From Pseudomonas fluorescens (lineage in GTDB: Bacteria; Pseudomonadota; Gammaproteobacteria; Pseudomonadales; Pseudomonadaceae), in contig NZ_CABVHU010000010.1 of the NCBI RefSeq assembly GCF_902497855.1, positions 186,001-250,000 on the forward strand: a DNA stretch of 64,000 nucleotides. The letters are read 5' to 3'. The position numbers and the translations under genes were made by a program. Of the stretch, positions 61,478 through 64,000 are shown one piece after another. Positions within the stretch are counted from its first letter, which is position 1; each line of letters opens with the position of its first letter. The notes beneath the pieces are model-generated. The model searched no databases. It was not told the DNA's origin and saw only the letters and a program-made list of their open reading frames with translations.

Positions 61478-62131
61478 ATGGCAATCCGCATTGGCGACGA
61501 AGCTCCGGACTTTACCGTCGAGAGCACCGAAGGCACGCTTAACTTCCACGAATGGATTGGCGACAAATGGGCGATCCTGTTCTCGCACCCGAAGGACTTC
61601 ACCCCGGTCTGCACCACGGAACTTGGCTACATGGCCGGCCTCAAGCCCGAGTTCGACAAGCGCAACACCAAAATCGTCGGGCTCAGCGTCGACCCGGTCA
61701 GTAACCATCAGAACTGGGCCAAAGACATTGAAGAAACCCAGGGCCACGCAGTCAACTACCCGATGATCGGTGACGAGAACCTGGTGGTGGCCAAGCTCTA
61801 CGACATGATTCATCCCAACGCCAGTGGCGGCGCACGGACCGCCGTGGACAACGCCACGGTGCGTTCGGTGTTCATCATCGGCCCGGACAAGAAGGTCAAG
61901 GCAATGCTGATCTACCCGATGAGCGCCGGGCGCAACTTCGATGAAGTGCTGCGACTGCTCGATTCCCTGCAGCTGAATGCCAAACACACCGTCGCCACGC
62001 CGGTGAACTGGCGGCCGGGGGATGACGTGATCATTCCAACGTCGGTGTCCGACGAGGATGCACGCAAGAAGTATCCGGAAGGCTTCAAGACCGTGAAACC
62101 CTACTTGCGCACGGTGGCGCAACCTAAGTAA
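61478..62131 (+). CDS. 1-Cys peroxiredoxin (Prx6/LsfA type)
   Basis: A 217-residue peroxiredoxin that reduces hydroperoxides. The peroxidatic Cys45 is in SHPKDFTPVCTTELG, and there is no other Cys, defining the 1-Cys class. The extended C-terminal domain (VATPVNWRPGDDVIIP, KPYLRTVAQPK) is typical of Prx6. An insertion, NASGGARTAVDNATVRS, replaces the shorter loop of P. aeruginosa LsfA, so this may be a paralogue of LsfA. AGGAG precedes the ATG. Confidence 0.92.
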   Translation: MAIRIGDEAPDFTVESTEGTLNFHEWIGDKWAILFSHPKDFTPVCTTELGYMAGLKPEFDKRNTKIVGLSVDPVSNHQNWAKDIEETQGHAVNYPMIGDENLVVAKLYDMIHPNASGGARTAVDNATVRSVFIIGPDKKVKAMLIYPMSAGRNFDEVLRLLDSLQLNAKHTVATPVNWRPGDDVIIPTSVSDEDARKKYPEGFKTVKPYLRTVAQPK

Positions 62132-62156
62132 CCCGTCCCTGATGCCGGGCACCCGC

Positions 62157-64000
62157 TCACGCCGCGGGTGCCGGCTTGGCCAGTTCAATTCCGGCGGCAC
62201 CCAGGCGCTTGAGGATCTCGAACAGCAGGTCGCTTTTGGTGGTGCTGACAATTCTCGGGCTGCCGACATAACCGGTGACGGTCAGCGTGATGCCTTCGGG
62301 GGTCAGTTTGCTGAACCGGACCACCGGCGCCGGTTTGTCGAGAATGGTCTCGTGCTCGCAATAGGTGTCGTACAGCAGGTTTTTCACCTGCTCGGGGTCG
62401 ATGTCCAGGGGGAAGGTGAGTTCGAGTGTCGCCACCCCCTGGGCGCTACCGCCCAGGGTCACGTTGCGCAGGTTCTGCGAGATCAACTGCGAGTTCGGGA
62501 CGATGACGATCGAGCGGTCGCTGAGCTGGATTTCGGTGGCCCTCACGTTGATCCGGCGGATGTCACCTTCGACGCCGCTGATACTGATCAGGTCGCCCAC
62601 CTTCACCGGCCGTTCGGTCAGCAGGATCAGGCCGGAGACAAAGTTCTTGACGATCTCCTGCAAGCCAAAGCCGATCCCCACCGACAAGGCGCTGACGATC
62701 CAGGCCAGATTGGTCCACTGCACGCCCAGGGATGACAGCGTCAGCAGTATGACCAGGGCATAGCCGATGTTGGCGAACAGCGTGCTGAGCGAGGCCCGCA
62801 TGCCCGGGTCCATGTCGGTTTTGGGCAGAAATTCGTTATCCAGCCAGCGGCGCAACGATCGAATCAGGTAAACGCCAATCATCAGCGCCAGCACCGCATT
62901 GAGCAGGTGGCCCGGGATAATGTTGAGTTTGCGCAGCCCACCGCCGCCGAGCATGGAAAAGACATTGGTGATCAGTTGTCCCAGCGTCGTTCCGATGCCC
63001 CCGACAAGCAGGGTGACCGCCGCTAACAGCAATAGCCCGGCCCGACCGACCCCCGATAGAATGACCTCGATCTGGTCGAGTCGACGATCATCGATGCCCA
63101 GCATCTGTTTCAGCGCCTTGCCGCTCGGGCTTTTGGGCGAAAACAGGTACTCGCAGGCGTCCTTCGCCAGCTGCATCAATATATAGAAGCCGCAGATAAT
63201 GAGGAATGACCAGACCAGTTCGTAAGTGATGAACCTCGCCAGAGAAATGTAGCCGCTGAGCAGTGATATCAGGGCAATCAACAACGCCAGACCGGTGAGG
63301 GCATAGAGCAAGCCGGCGAAGGTCGTGCGGGCTTCGGTCGCCTCGCCGCTTGCCACCACTTGTCTTCGGACTTTTCCGGTGCGCACCATGAGTACAATGA
63401 TAATCAAGGTGACCGTCAGCGCGATGACGCCTCGGCCCGCGACCACCAGATCACTGCCCATGCCGGTGGCATTGGCCACCTGGATAATCGTCATCAGCAC
63501 CAACAGGGTTGCGGCGAACAACCGGGGAAAGGGTTTGAGCGCAAGCGCCACCGGATCGGAAATCCCCGGCAGGCGCCAGGAGGGGTGTTGGGTGGACAAC
63601 AAGGCGCGGCTCAAGGCGGTAATCAGGACACAGGCATAGACGACTTTTTCGAATTCCTGGGAGAAGGTGGTCAGCATCGGTGTCAGTGGACTTTGCCGCG
63701 TACAGACAAAAAACAGCAATTGCAGGGAAAAACCGACGGTCAATACCGTGGCCAGCACCGAGGCCAGTGCGAGGGAACTTCGGCGCAGGCGGCCTTCCGG
63801 CATGCGGTGAATGCACAGCCAGGTCAGCCCCCGTTCCGCGAGCCTGCGGCCCAGCGTCCAGATGACCAGGGCCAGCAGCAACAGCACGGTCGTGACCAGA
63901 CGCTCACCGGGTTGCCAGGCGGCCTTGAGGACATCTCCCGCCTGTTCGATGAAAAGGCTCAAGCGTTGCCGGTCGTCCGCCGTTGGGTTCAACAGCGGTG
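62157..64000 (-). CDS. mechanosensitive ion channel (MscS family), 5' end outside window
   Basis: At least 614 codons, open to the window edge; the upstream codons contain no stop, so the true start lies beyond 64000. About eleven membrane helices are visible. The MscS pore and beta domain follow near ALSVGIGFGLQEIVKNFVSGL, then ERPVKVGDLISISGVEGDIRRINVRATEI, and the C-terminal alpha/beta domain. Large MscS relatives of this kind often carry a periplasmic DUF3772 domain, which would be in the missing part. It would open under membrane tension during hypo-osmotic shock. Confidence 0.9.
   Translation of the reverse strand, partial: PLLNPTADDRQRLSLFIEQAGDVLKAAWQPGERLVTTVLLLLALVIWTLGRRLAERGLTWLCIHRMPEGRLRRSSLALASVLATVLTVGFSLQLLFFVCTRQSPLTPMLTTFSQEFEKVVYACVLITALSRALLSTQHPSWRLPGISDPVALALKPFPRLFAATLLVLMTIIQVANATGMGSDLVVAGRGVIALTVTLIIIVLMVRTGKVRRQVVASGEATEARTTFAGLLYALTGLALLIALISLLSGYISLARFITYELVWSFLIICGFYILMQLAKDACEYLFSPKSPSGKALKQMLGIDDRRLDQIEVILSGVGRAGLLLLAAVTLLVGGIGTTLGQLITNVFSMLGGGGLRKLNIIPGHLLNAVLALMIGVYLIRSLRRWLDNEFLPKTDMDPGMRASLSTLFANIGYALVILLTLSSLGVQWTNLAWIVSALSVGIGFGLQEIVKNFVSGLILLTERPVKVGDLISISGVEGDIRRINVRATEIQLSDRSIVIVPNSQLISQNLRNVTLGGSAQGVATLELTFPLDIDPEQVKNLLYDTYCEHETILDKPAPVVRFSKLTPEGITLTVTGYVGSPRIVSTTKSDLLFEILKRLGAAGIELAKPAPAA

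Noticed and set aside
1..64000. tRNA, rRNA, integrase or transposase genes
   Set aside because: None could be recognised by eye on either strand, including at the edges of the phosphonate island; a dedicated tRNA scan would be needed to exclude tRNAs fully.

Overview
The window is chromosomal DNA from a fluorescent Pseudomonas, most likely of the P. fluorescens group. The backbone is GC-rich with Pseudomonas codon use. Many intergenic gaps carry the paired inverted REP elements (REPINs, core GTAGGAGCTGGCTTGCCAGCGA) typical of these genomes. Gene neighbourhoods such as dhcR/dhcAB/atoB, a GcsR-type regulator near glyA, pcs and ligD fit Pseudomonas. No rRNA, tRNA or CRISPR array was recognised.

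Layout. 0-4.1 kb: an orphan arginine succinyltransferase pair (aruF intact, aruG frameshifted), then a histidine-phosphatase-like gene and cobF. 4.2-7.7 kb: a basic amino acid binding protein, a secreted esterase and two envelope proteins. 8.0-11.8 kb: a ketone-body/dehydrocarnitine CoA-transferase and thiolase operon with a divergent LysR gene. 11.9-15.7 kb: a sirtuin, an AT-rich orphan gene with a PD-(D/E)XK-like motif, and a methyltransferase. 16.2-22.5 kb: bufB-bufC (MNIO peptide modification), a two-component system, two small secreted Cys proteins and a DipZ-like disulfide reductase. A tandem box, TGTATY-N4-TGTATC, occurs both upstream of bufBC and between the two-component genes and the small secreted genes. 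22.6-26.0 kb: an AraC regulator, a DUF4242 protein, a methyltransferase and a tandem universal stress protein.

The most striking region is an AT-rich island at about 26.3-33.3 kb with seven co-directional genes. Their motifs match the pseudomonad fosfomycin pathway: phosphonomethylmalate synthase (Psf2 type), a PHP-superfamily protein (PsfC type), an HppE-type epoxidase (Psf4), a beta-hydroxyacid dehydrogenase (Psf3 type), a fumarylacetoacetase-family protein with an extra CxxC/CxxC N-terminus, an MFS-like exporter, and PEP mutase (Psf1) with the EDK-x5-NS signature. Together they can account for PEP to phosphonopyruvate, 2-phosphonomethylmalate, 3-oxo-4-phosphonobutanoate, 2-oxopropylphosphonate, 2-hydroxypropylphosphonate and finally fosfomycin. 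No fosfomycin-inactivating gene is visible. The island appears to sit inside the first, decayed copy of a tandemly duplicated module (alcohol dehydrogenase, DUF488, tail of pcs). The second copy is intact at 34.1-36.6 kb.

36.8-43.5 kb: a DUF533 protein, a cupin, and a three-gene run of a haem-oxygenase-like diiron protein, a methyltransferase and LigD. 43.7-50.9 kb: small proteins, glyA, an ABC half-transporter, a GcsR-like enhancer-binding protein and a LysR regulator. 51.0-57.0 kb: a catabolic set (ureohydrolase, aldehyde dehydrogenase, NCS1 permease, GMC alcohol dehydrogenase) that could degrade a guanidino-alcohol. 57.2-64.0 kb: an Orn/Lys/Arg decarboxylase with its antiporter, a small secreted protein, a 1-Cys peroxiredoxin, and a mechanosensitive channel gene cut by the window edge.
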